From positions 193,296,604 through 193,360,603 of the forward strand of contig NC_092520.1 in assembly GCF_037038585.1 (NCBI RefSeq): 64,000 bases of DNA, written 5' to 3'. The position numbers and the translations under genes were made by a program. Below are positions 37,301-48,272 of this stretch, piece after piece. The notes under the pieces were generated by a model, which searched no databases, was not told the origin of the DNA, and was given only the letters and a program-made list of their open reading frames with translations. Position 1 is the first letter of the stretch. Every line of letters starts with the position of its first letter. The DNA comes from Patagioenas fasciata (Eukaryota > Chordata > Aves > Columbiformes > Columbidae).

Positions 37301-38447
37301 AAAAGAACCACAGGCAAAAATATTCTGCTTTGGTGCCATAAAGTATTACAGCTGACTTCCTCCACTAGATCATAAACCAGAATGAGTTATATGAGTGTTA
37401 GTAGCATCCTTCTATTTACAGAAAGAAACCAGAAAAATGTAGCGGCAACAGTCAAACAATGGGACCGCCCAGCTTACTGTACCTGTTTACAAAAAACTTC
37501 ATACTCTGGATCTGATCCTTTGTTGCAACACTTTAATATTTTGCTTCAGTTTTTTTTAATGTTTTCAAATTGGTTGCAGTGCATTGGTATACATCTTGCA
37601 GTCATGGATACGACAGACATCCTATGGAGCCTTCGAAATGAGACACAAGAGCCTGTGTTTGCAGAGGGGTTTATATGGTGACCCAGGTGACACAGGAGGG
37701 GCTATTGCCCTTACATAGGTGTAGAGGAGCACATGGTCCTGCTTCAAAAAGAAACTATGCACAGATATTAGGACACAGCCCAGATACCCAAATTCAAGCT
37801 TCTGAATGTAAATAGGCTTCCAAATCAGAACAGGGGGAAACAGTTAACTTCTGGCTTTGTAAAGAAGGATGAGTACTTGAAGCTGAAGAGCTGAGTTGTG
37901 TGAAAGAGGGCTCTATTTATTTATTGTTCTTTTGAAATTAAAAATAGCTTAAGAGATGCTTATATTGGAATTGCTGCAGTGCTTGATTCTGGCAGAAAGC
38001 AAGACTAGCCTATGAAAGGTTCCCTGCACCTGAACAGATTGCTGAGTCAATGCACTGATTTGGGTAGCAGCTTCCTGGAAAGCATCACTGGAAAGACTGA
38101 AGAGTGCTGGTGTGCTGAAGGGTACAAAATCTACTTGCAAATCACATTTCCAATGCTATCTTTTGTTCCCGTCATATCCAGTGCTAACTGTTGCTCTAAG
38201 CTGTACCTTAAGTTACTGTAATGAACACAAATTGAAAGGGCATTCTCCTTTTTTCTTTTTTAAATTTTGCCATTTTCTGTGCCTTCAATAGATTTTCAGT
38301 TTGCTTCCTGCCTCAAGTGTTAATCTGAACATTACTGTCATGCACTGCTCCAGGGAAAGATGCAGTATTTTCTTCAACCCACACAGCTGTGAAGATGTGA
38401 CAAGCAGGAGTCTAGAAGGAGAAAACATGTCTTAGTATTTGAAGTGC
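34329..38447. other. Stretch without recognised gene
   Basis: This stretch holds a 16-T run (35715-35730) and a degenerate (CA)n patch (about 37059-37091). Open frames are under 100 codons with no domain. Some of it (for example 36100-36400) looks like ordinary vertebrate noncoding DNA that could include regulatory elements, but nothing in the sequence alone proves that. Confidence 0.5.
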
Positions 38448-38570
38448 TAGCCCAGCTTCAAATACCTACCCTAACACAGGCTTCTTGTGGGCCCATGGAG
38501 AAGTTACTCAGCTTCCCTCTAGTCCACTTTCCCTTCAATAATATAAGAATAACAGTGAGTGCCTGTACAT
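38448..38570 (+). repeat. Ancient MIR-like SINE
   Basis: The phrases CCCAGCTTCAAATACCTACC, GAGAAGTTACTCAGCTTCCC, CCACTTTCCCTTCAATAATA and AAGAATAACAGTGAGTGCCT follow the MIR order 'tgggttcaaatcc', 'caagttacttaacctc', 'cagtttcctcatctgtaaaat', 'ataataatagtacct'. The copy is divergent and lacks its ends. Confidence 0.5.
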
Positions 38571-39219
38571 CAGAAGTAATCTCAGGGAAAACATACGACA
38601 GATTAAAGGATGGTTAGGCATGGAAGTTGGAACTACCAGCTTTCTTAGGTCGTTGCAAGGCAAGGGGCAGCAGTTTCCATCACAAGACAGGAGACCACAT
38701 AAGCTTTAAACGAAGTCTAAGGATAGCTATTGTATTATCCACTGCCAAATCTTTTACTGCCTTTTGCTTATAACTTCTTCACTGTTTACAGACATGTCTA
38801 CTGATTGCCAAAGACCAGAAAGTTTTGCCATCAATTTGAGTTGAATCAGTCTTTATGTGTGTACAGCATTATCATATTTAGATGTTTATGCACACAGCAA
38901 GAAAAGCAACATTTCGTCTCAAAGAATCTGATTGAACATTTACCGACAGCTTGCTATAGAGTCTTGCAAAGCAGGTCACTAAATAAATCACCGAAAACAC
39001 ATTGCTTTAATATGGATTGCTGAAAATAGGCACAAATAACCTCACTTACTGTATTTGCACTTTTGTTCCTTGTTTATGAAACAAGTTATTGACAATCTAA
39101 TTTCATTTCTTGCTGAATCTTTCTTAAATATCTAAGTCCGCTAAAGGAAATGTGTACAGTGAGAGATGACACTTCTCAATGAAATAGTTGACTGGGTTAT
39201 CTTTACCTTTACAGGCATA

Positions 39220-39362
39220 GGGGTTTGGTTTTGGTTTTTTGTTAGGGTTTAGTTTGGGGTTTTTTTCTATGTTCTGTTTGATTGGTTGGTTGGGGTTTTT
39301 CGTTTGCTTTGTTTGGTTTTTTGTTGGGTTTGGTTTGGTTTGACATTTGTTTGTTTGTTTTT
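39220..39362 (+). repeat. GT-only-rich low-complexity tract
   Basis: About 140 bases consist almost entirely of G and T on the plus strand, with runs such as GGGGTTTGG, TTAGGGTTTAG and TTGGTTGGTTGGGG, ending in (TTTG)n. It resembles degenerate GT-rich simple sequence. The same composition appears reverse-complemented at 52079-52158 and 53794-53843. Confidence 0.8.
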
Positions 39363-41396
39363 AAATTTAATTTTATTTCTTTTAGAAATTACCAGCATGT
39401 TACAGAGTGGAAAATTGTTTCTATAAACAAAAATATAGAAAATCTTGCAAAATCACCAAGTTCCTAGTTCTGACTTTGTTGCCTTTCTTGGCATCTGTGG
39501 AGGTTTTGTTTGAGTGAAAATGAGACTCAAGCTCCCAGTTGAGGGTGGAAGTGACAGCTATGGAGGTCAGAGGTCTTAGCAGTAAAATTTAAGCCTGAGG
39601 AGCAAAGGTTGTGCCTTTTTTCCATTCACATCTTGTAGCAAATACATTTAGGAATGGAACAGCTTAAGACAAGTTCTGGATCTTGTGAGAAGTTGAGCAT
39701 TTAATAAGCTAAACATTTGTCTTCCACTTTAGTTCAAATGGTTAATTCTCCCTGGAATGAATAAAATTTTTCTTTTTTTTTTTTCTTTTCCTGTAACAAT
39801 CTTCACCACAATACCAAAGTATAAGGTATAATTCTGTGAAAATTTCCCTGAAATAGGTTGTTCTTCTAGTTCTAGTCTTATCAGCAAAGTAACATTTCAG
39901 GGTTATTTTTTTCCCAGAAACAAGCAAAAAACTTACCTCTGGAAATTCATTTTAAAGACTGCTACATTTTGATGAGCTCGTTCAAATACAGCATGTAGTT
40001 CACCTTTCTCGCGCATTTCTGCCTGCTTTTTCTACCTTTCCTTATTTCCCTGAAATACTAGCTCTTCTTACAGCCTCATCCACTGTAATTTTGTGCCTCT
40101 TTATTTGCCCTTCGTTTGTGCCAAAAATCATTCACTTAGGAGCTTCATCCATTTAAAAATATAGTTTGTTTGCTTGGGAGGTAAGCAAGGGTAATATAAG
40201 ATGGAGGGGACCGAGAAGTTTTGTTTAAGGTATTCTATGAATGTCAGATGATTATATAGAGCAACAAATAGCTTTTGTGAGACAATACCCTGGAGGTAAG
40301 GATAACCCTCAAAACAATTTTCCTCTTACTGATTCTGGTCTGAAGGGGACTATTCACGCTACTTACTTTAACCATCGGACTTGGGATGGATAAGTTTGGA
40401 AGCCATTCGCTGTATGTAGTCAGTGGACAGAGATGGGCTACTCTAACAAGTGATGTAGATACATCCCACATGACGTCATCCCACGTGACTTAACTTAGTC
40501 ACCCTGATCAATCGAGAATAAGGTATCTAATCTCCAGAAGGCAGCTTGGACTGCAAGGGACAAAAGCTTTATCCCAGAAGTGTTTCTCTGTCTCTCTCCT
40601 CTCTCCCCACCCTGCTTTGATTACATAAGGGAAATAGAACAGCTCTGCTTTCTGATTTACCCCACTTGGTTTAATGCCTAAGTCAGATGAGATAAAAATC
40701 AGGTCTAGGCCCCTAACTTAGAGACCTCAATGTACATGCTGAAAGGAAACAGTGTAAATACCTGACATACTAGCATGTGATAAACATGAGCTCATCATGT
40801 AGTAAAGAAATACCATTCTCTTGTTGTCTTGGGACATCTGCACAAACAAGTCTTCATAAATATTCTCAATTAATCTATTTATCGCCTAGCTAAATTAGCA
40901 ACACTTTTTATGATTGGAATATTTCAACCAGCAGCTGAGCTCTTTGTATTGTGCGTTCCTTTGTAACAGATAGTCTATCCCTATCTTGCTGCGTTAAGCA
41001 AATGGGAGAGTCAGTTGTGCTGTAAATATAAACAGAATTAATACCAGCAACACAGACCTTGGAAAGCTCTAAAACCAGGCAGGGTGCTTAGCCGTTGTCA
41101 CACAGCCCAAGAAAATGGTGGGATATGTGTCAATGTAAATTAGTGCTCAACTGTGTGGACCCCAGTCTTGCCTTCGCCAGTACTTCAGTGAGCTACTGTG
41201 GTCACCACTTGGACAGCAAACAAGAACAACATAGTTTCTTTAAATACTAGAATCAGGTATCTGGATCTGGGTGGTTGAATTTAAAGTCTAGAAGCACAAT
41301 GCTACCTAATTTTCTGTGAAGCCAGGTTCCAGCCAGTGACATGCCTTCAGAGGTCCACCAAAATAACCAAGACAAGAATCCAACCTTACATAATTT

Positions 41397-41425
41397 AAAA
41401 AAAAAAAAAACAACAACAACAACAA
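41397..41425. repeat. Poly(A) run plus (CAA)n
   Basis: An A14 run is followed by about five CAA units. A similar arrangement occurs at 43475-43515. Confidence 0.9.
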
Positions 41426-42982
41426 AAACCCCACACATCACTAGATTGGAAGCAATGCAAGAACAAATGAGAGTGTGCTGAGCTGAGTGATAAATTTGTA
41501 ACATATTTTGTCCGTAATGAAAACATAGCTACTTTGTGAAATAGTAGGGAAAAATGAAGCAATGCAAGGGGAAAAGGTTATATGTCTCATTATTTTGTGT
41601 GTGAAAGTATGTGTGGTATGTTCTCAGGGTGACTACAAGAATTTAAGTGTATTTTTAACTGTGTGGCTCCAACATCACAAGCTTGTTCTGCTCCACAAAA
41701 GTTATAAATCTGAGTTGTTTTGCCTTATTTACATAGAGCCCATGGCTCAAATTTATGCTTTTCTCTAGGTCGTTCAAAAAAATCCCATCACTGTAGAGGT
41801 AGCATCAGAAAGAGCTTCTGTGCTGTTCCTGACTGCAACACATTGCTGGTCTCCTGAGATCTCCTGAGCCTGTGTCCTGACAGATTCTTGACTGAGAGCA
41901 GAACCAGTGAAGAACCGATCTTTGAAGAAGAAACAACCTCCTAGCTTAGGAAGGTTTGCAACAAATACCAGTAGTTTGGATAAGCATTTGATTTTTGCCA
42001 CAAAACCTTAATTATGCTGAGTACAGTTTCAAGTGCTTTAGCTTTGCTGAGTTTCAGAGATTTTTTTTGAAGCATATCCAGAAGCTGATCCTGAGAGATT
42101 TTCTTCTACACACTCTTCACTCTTTCATATTTTCAAATTACTTACCCATCTCCGGTTATCATGATAGCACTTCACCCATCCCATATTGCCACTCTCACGT
42201 CATGACACTTACAGCAAAATTAGCCCTCGTGTGTCCCTTGCAGCAGACCAGTAATTGAGGTCAACTCTGAGCAAATCAATCTTTTGTCGCTTCTGTCCTG
42301 CCTCACCACAAGCATATATATGTTTGTTCATTAATTCTGTGCCTTCCTAAAATTCTCTCCCTCTCTTTCATAAGCCAAAACTAATAGATAAATTAACAAA
42401 CACCAAAATTTGGAAGTTTCAAAATTCATGTGAAGCACACTAGTGTGAAAATTATGGGGAAAACTTCAACATGAAAACAAAACCTTGCTTTCACAGGGCT
42501 GTTTCACAAATGAAACCTTGCTTTGGACTTCTCTATTGCAGTTAGCTCCCTTATGATAGTTTATCCTTCCTAGTGGTTTCCACACAGATCTGATGGGCAA
42601 TGCAAAAGTCCTAAGCAAGGAGATTGTCTACACAGAGCAGCTCACAGCCACCATAGAATAACTCATCATGGGAAAATACTCCATTGAAATAAAAAATATA
42701 ATGGCAATCATTTTGAAAATGAAATAATTGCTAAAATTATAAATAATTCCACAGGGTGGAGTCACTCCAAACAAATGCTCACACAATTGTCCTTGCCAGG
42801 GTAACTAATTTAGCCCTGCACAGGCAGGGCCATTCTGGAGTCACAGATGAGAACCTAGTGAGCACTCAACAACAGCTGAGAGAGTCCAAGACACTCGGCC
42901 AACCCTATCACTATTCCTGAGCTAATAAAGGGTAAAAATGAAGAGAGCAAGCAGTGGTAAAGTCCAACACAATTGGTCCTTT

Positions 42983-43096
42983 TTGATGAAAAAAACAGGG
43001 GCAAGGAGAGGTTAAATAATTCACAGTATAGCTACTAAATGTATGCCACAGCAACAGATTTTCTGACTCCCATCTTGCACTTTCACTATCCAAACA
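42983..43096 (-). repeat. Ancient MIR-like SINE
   Basis: The plus strand carries the reverse complement of a MIR body: GGGGCAAGGAGAGGTTAAAT, then a degenerate TCACAGTATAGCTACTAAAT in place of 'gtcacacagctagtaagt', then AACAGATTTTCTGACTCCCA and CTTTCACTATCC. This matches 'aaactgaggcacagagaggttaagt...tcctgactcccagt...ctctatccactag' in order and spacing. It is the clearest of the MIR-like copies in the window. Confidence 0.65.
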
Positions 43097-45884
43097 AGCC
43101 TCTTTGTTTAAAAACTTAAAAAACATGTTACATCTAGTATGTTTATTGGTACGCAAGCTTCTATTTCACTCTGGTCAAATTCCAAACTGGATAATTACAG
43201 CCTGTCTGCTGAAAACACCCACCATAATTTCATTTGGCTTTACTATTCTAAACTACTGTGCAGAATAGCTACACGCTAAACAGTTTCCCTGTAAAACTGG
43301 GCAAAGCAATTACACATTCCAGAAAAGAGGCTCCCCTGGTCTGTTTTAAAGTTTGAAAGGCACTTCAGATTTTACCTGGGTTGAAGAGGGAGTCATCGAG
43401 AAAAGACGTGATGTGTGCTGCAGCATGTCCGTTATGGTTACAATGCACATTCTACATGAAAGTAATGTTTTAGGAAAAAAAAACAAAACAAAAACAACAA
43501 CAACAACAACAAAAACACCACCCCAGCACAATAAATTATTTGTATTTGAATAGAGGGGAAATAATCAGGAGAACATGTGCTTTTCATTATTTTCTCATTG
43601 TTTTCTCTACAAAGATTCACAGACTATGGTCTCTCTAGAAAGCCACTATTCCACCCATACCCTCTCATACATGTCACATGCTTTATCAATAAATTGTCTG
43701 CAGTAACCTTTGCTGATAGGTGTCACAATATTTCAGAGAAAAAAGCCACAGCATGTGCTGTAAATAGCATTAAGTTTTGCAGAATTTTTTTCTTTTTATA
43801 CTAGACTGAGAATTCTGTCAAATGAAATGGCCAGAAGTTCACTGCTTCTGTACAGCTTATCAAGCTGAGCAAGTGAACTGGATATAAATATCTCCACTAC
43901 ATTTATCAAGATGTGAAATTGAGCAATAAAGTAAATTTTGGTGATGAGAAGATACATTGTTGATGGCCTTTCAGTACGGCAGCAGCTGCAGGAAAAGGGT
44001 TTCTCAATTATTCAGCGCCATTCATCCTCAGGAACCTAAACAGGAAATCTCACCCTCGGATTTTAGTCTTGGTTACCTGCTCCCTTGACAATATTTGTGC
44101 ACTCTGTTCACATAATGCAGTCATTCTCTTTCAGCTGATGAACTATGGGCATATCTATGTCAAACAGCAAAGTATTTTGATTGCAACACAGGCCTTTGAA
44201 CTAAAACTCCAGAGGAATGTTGGCACAGGACTAACGATAATGAGCAATTAGCTTAAGTGCTCTCCCACTGAAATGTAATCGCCCTCCACAATAAACCAGC
44301 TCCTACTCAAGAGAGCAAAGAAAAGGTGATTTTGGCCAAAATCACCTGGCAGGGGTCCTCTTCACCGGGGAGGACTAAAGAGGTGCCACATTTGCCCTCT
44401 GGTAAGTGGGTGTGAAAGAGTGCTCCGGCTCCCAGGCAGTGGCCAACTGCATCAGGGAGCCCTCTGGCTGGCTGGGAGGGGTGTGGGACCTCTCATGGCT
44501 TCCCCGCCGAAGAAAAGTAGGAGACCCAGAAACATTGTGCAAAACCTATTTGCACATGCATTCTGCAAGTTTCCTGATCCTGTGGGCATGTCAGGGTTTG
44601 AGGGGAAAGCCGGGACTCCCAGAGGCACTGCAGGTCTCAGAGTGGCTCCTAAGGGAGCCTGAGACTGGAAACTAGATCTGGGCACACACAGTAAGGAAGG
44701 CTCAGGCCACCTTGGGCGTCTGTGTCTGGGTAGCAAGCTGGTGAGCAGTCAACCGAAGGATCCCCCACTGCATTTTGTTACACTTCTTCTTTTCTCATAC
44801 ACTCCTAACACATTGTTAACCCAAGGCTACACTGGACACCAGCAAGGACAGAACATTATTACATTGTACTAGATGTTGTAAATGTACTGATATCTTCCTG
44901 TACAGTCAGGCAAAGTCTTTGGTGAAAAAAAGCTGTTGTAAGGGTTTTAGTGACACAAGCTGACAGGTAAAGAGTAGGATTTCGTTACACATCTTGGCAG
45001 CAGCACTTATGTCAGAAACTCCCACACACAAGTATCTCTTTCTGTGCTGCCCACAGATGAGGGTTGTTGGGCCATGCATAAGACAAGTAAATAGCAAAAA
45101 TTCCCAAATAACACCATAATAAAAACCTCTCACTATTGACCTGGGATAGTTTCCCTGGTGATACATCAGAGAACATGATATTAGATGCAGAGAAGGGCAG
45201 GTTCACCCTGGAAGTGACCCCTCCTTCAGCTGCCTTTGCTTTAGAGAAAAAGGCAGGCAGCACCATGCCCTTAGCAGACCTGCAGAAAGGCCAACAGAGC
45301 ATGTGCCAAGAAGTATTCACAAATAAGAGATGAGTAATGATAAAGTTGATCTAAGAGACCAATAGCAATGCAAAGATCTTGACAACAGGCAAGAGCCAAA
45401 TGCTTAAAAATGTCTTCCCAGTTGACTCTGGAAAGCTAATTTGGAGCCCACATACTGCATAATACTGCCTCTCCAGTTTCGATGAAGAGGTACATCCAGG
45501 GGATTCAGATGTTCATCACACCCTGGGCTTGCCTGTCTCCAGTTTATTCCCTTACACCGAAACAGGATTAACAGTAATTTCACCATGCATGATATGTGCC
45601 TCTTTAATGCCTTAACAATAGCAATTCTACAAAATCCCTGTAACCCACTCAGGTTTTCACCATCCTAACAATAAATAAGGCAGCAATAGCAAAAATGGTC
45701 CTTGCTACACAACAGAGTCTTCTAACACAAATGCACTAGTGCTTGCCCCATGCTCAGCAGAAGTGGAAAAAATCTAATTGCTATTTTGTTTTGTAAAATG
45801 ATCTCCGGATATCAATATATTATAAGACTCTTAGCGCATCCTCAAAATCTACTTTCTTCAGTATCAGAAAGCAGTTCACTCAGA
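43097..45884. other. Stretch without recognised gene; GC-richer patch
   Basis: A/CAA simple repeats at 43475-43515 are followed by unique sequence. About 44330-44740 is clearly more GC-rich than its surroundings and gives overlapping 80 to 94-codon open frames in several frames, as expected from base composition. A splice-like block at 44135-44251 is treated as a finding. No gene is called. Confidence 0.5.
43475..43515. repeat. A-rich / (CAA)n simple repeat
   Basis: An A9 run, two CAAAA-type units and then about six CAA units. Confidence 0.9.
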
Positions 45885-46690
45885 GTTACAGCCTAGACCA
45901 TTTTTCTTAGTGTTCTTGTAATTCCTCTCTGAACTTTCTTCAGTTATCCTCATTTAAAATGTAGGACCCAAGCTGCACATGTTCCCTTGGATGTAACCTC
46001 CTGATCTCCAAGAATAAAACACAACAGCATTCATACGTGCTTGCAATTAATCCCTTGTCAATTCTGCTGCCTCTTGCTGTCATGTGTTTATCAATTAATT
46101 TTTGCTTGCTAGGCATACCACTTTGTTCTTCCCTTCATTGAACTTCCTTGTACTGTTTTGAACCACTTCTTCTGTTTACTAAAGTTGTCTTGGATGTTGA
46201 TCTTGTCCTTCACAGAGTATATAATCTTTCTCATAACCTTTGCTTCTATATAGATTTGCTCTCTACTTCATTCACTGCTTATCAAAGTAGCAGAGGACTA
46301 GAACCATTCTTGTCTCCCAGTTTGAGAAGAAACCATTGGTAACTTCTCTGAATGCAGCTTTTCAACCTTCTGTGTAAGTCCACCTTAACTGTGTTTCCCT
46401 GGACTGTCTGTCACACAATTCTGCATCAAAACTTATTCTAAAATCAAGATACAATATATTATTTCTACTGCTTCCCTTACCCTCTAAGCTGGTTAGCCTG
46501 TCAAGAAAGGAAGACTGATTGATTTGACATTATGTGAGTGTTGGTAAATCCATGTTGTCTGTTTCTTACAAATCTAGGGGCCTGAAATTGTTAAGAATTT
46601 CCTTTAATATTTTTATATGAACCTTACAAACTTATATTTTATATCCATTCTTTCCCGCTTCACTGTCGCTAGATTTTTTTTTTTCATAGT
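45885..46690 (-). mobile_element. Old, highly diverged CR1 LINE fragment
   Basis: The plus strand is an antisense CR1 ORF2 region. Recognisable blocks in order are CTCTCTGAACTTTCTTCAGT, ATGTAGGACCCAAGCTGCAC, TTCATTGAACTTCCTTGTAC, TTGTCTTGGATGTTGATCTT, GAAACCATTGGTAACTTCTC, CTAAAATCAAGATACAATAT, TTTCTACTGCTTCCC, GTTAGCCTGTCAAGAAAGGA and GGTAAATCCATGTTG. These match the CR1 antisense text around and upstream of the YADD region, in the right order and spacing. It is far more decayed than the copy at 1-580, so it inserted much earlier. The edges are approximate. Confidence 0.75.
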
Positions 46691-46944
46691 CAATAATTTG
46701 TGGTCATAGCTTTTTCAACAGTGGAGGCAAAGCAAAGCACTGAATGTTTCAGTCTTCCTCCTGTTTTGTCCATTAGTTGCTCACTTCCCCATAAATAATA
46801 GAACTGCATCTTCTCTAATCATTCTCTAACTTCTAACATAAGGCTATTGATTAAAAAAGCTGTGGCTGCATAACAACATTTTCATGACAATAAGTGTTCT
46901 GTATTTCTTGGTGCTCTATAAAACTTTAAATTGCTCTAAGCAGA

Positions 46945-47092
46945 ATATTTCAGCCATTGTGTATTCATTCACCTTGTAGTTAAAATGAATTTACCATATT
47001 TCTTGCATTTGCTTATGAGAATGTCATGTGAGGCTGTACGAAAAGCTACAATAAAATCAAGATAGTGTTCAGCTTCAACTGCTTGTTCTTTA
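46945..47092 (-). mobile_element. Second old CR1 LINE fragment, overlapping region of ORF2
   Basis: The words CACCTTGTAGTTAAAATG, GCTTATGAGAATGTCATGTG, GCTACAATAAAATCAAGATA and CTTCAACTGCTTG match the same CR1 segment that copy 1 covers at about 46370-46475, in the same orientation. It is therefore a separate insertion or a duplicated piece, not a continuation of copy 1. Confidence 0.65.
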
Positions 47093-48159
47093 AAGAATAT
47101 TTTTCCACCCTCATCCACAATGAAAAACTATACTGGTCTATTGCAGATGTACACCTAAAACTAAGTGCCCCAAAAGGAGACAGTGTTTTAAATTGATCCA
47201 AATCAGTCCTGCAAGGACCCCTGAGTAACCATCCTCCCCCATAGCTTCCACTTCTCACCTCAAGTGCAATACAAGTGCTTAGAGCATTTGCATTTCTCAA
47301 TGTTTATGCAAATAGAGCTCTGTTTTTCAAGTCAGATGTCATTAGTGGTAACCAACTCCCGTCAAATTAAAGAGACACTATTAGAGAGAGAAGCAGTGGA
47401 GCTAGGCTGGAACCTTGGTACTTGTGACTCTGCAAACAAACCAGCCCACCAACAGCACTGCTGTGCAGAACTGGGATGGCAGAATAGGGGACTGTACATC
47501 AGAATATGTCCCATCTGTCTCTTGTGCAGCCTCCGATCACATGAGCCTCAGGCATGACTGTAACTATTCACATGTCTTTTTTGCCCCCTCCACCATAGTG
47601 TTTTCCACAACGGCACTGGGTTAATGAAGCAGCTGGAGACTTGAGGCATGAGCGATAAATGCAGCACATCCGTGGCCACAGTGGCTGAGGCGGAGTAGGC
47701 ACTGCAGCCTGGTTTCATAGTTCAGTCAGACGGCATTTCCCCAGGTGGCACAGACAGTTTCAGTACTTGCTGCCTTCCGTTATTCATGCCCAGTGGTTAC
47801 GTGTGAAAGGTTACTGATGCCAAGACCGGCTCCTTAACTCCATCAGGTCAGTGTTCAGATCTTTCCTCCACAGCCAAAATACCAAGTTCTGCTGTATGAA
47901 GCGGTCTTTAGAACTAAAAACATTTGAAACTGCCAGCATCTGTTTTTATTTTCCATTCCTCCTAATTTATGTGCTCCACTTACTCTTTTTGCTTTATTGT
48001 GTTGCTTCACTGTTTTCCCAGTCTATTTGGGTCCTTGCAATTGAATAATTATCCTGTCTTCATCCTCCAGGTTGCCTTCAAAATCCCTCTAAATCTTACC
48101 TTGCCAAGCAACCAATTCTCTTTTCTCCTCTCTCCTGTGCTGCTGGCCTCTGCTTTACC
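47093..48159. other. Stretch without recognised gene
   Basis: Unique sequence. A modest CpG-containing patch lies near 47640-47720. Open frames stay under 100 codons, with no domain. Confidence 0.55.
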
Positions 48160-48272
48160 TTGTGTTTATTTGTTTTGTCTTATTTTCTTTGCACATTTCA
48201 AGCTCTTCATGCAAGGACAATGTCTGCATGTGTAAAATGCATTATAATTCTATGATGCTATATAAGAAATAC
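48160..48272 (+). repeat. Ancient MIR/L2-like SINE tail
   Basis: TTTCAAGCTCTTCATGCAAG, GACAATGTCTGCATGTGTAA and CTATGATGCTATATAAGAAA match the old tail 'attgtaagctcttcggggcaagga', 'ctgt...tgtgtttgtaaa' and 'tgctatataaataa' in order. The terminal block is well kept. Confidence 0.6.

Larger units (their letters stand above)
38571..42982. other. Stretch without recognised gene
   Basis: Mostly unique sequence. A GT-rich tract lies at 39220-39362 (separate entry), a T run at 39773-39784, a CT-rich patch at about 40583-40606, and an A14 run followed by (CAA)5 at 41397-41425. Confidence 0.55.

Noticed and set aside
41160..41220. Possible fossil amniote repeat (CCCCAGTCTTGCC word)
   Set aside because: The similarity is too short to separate from chance.
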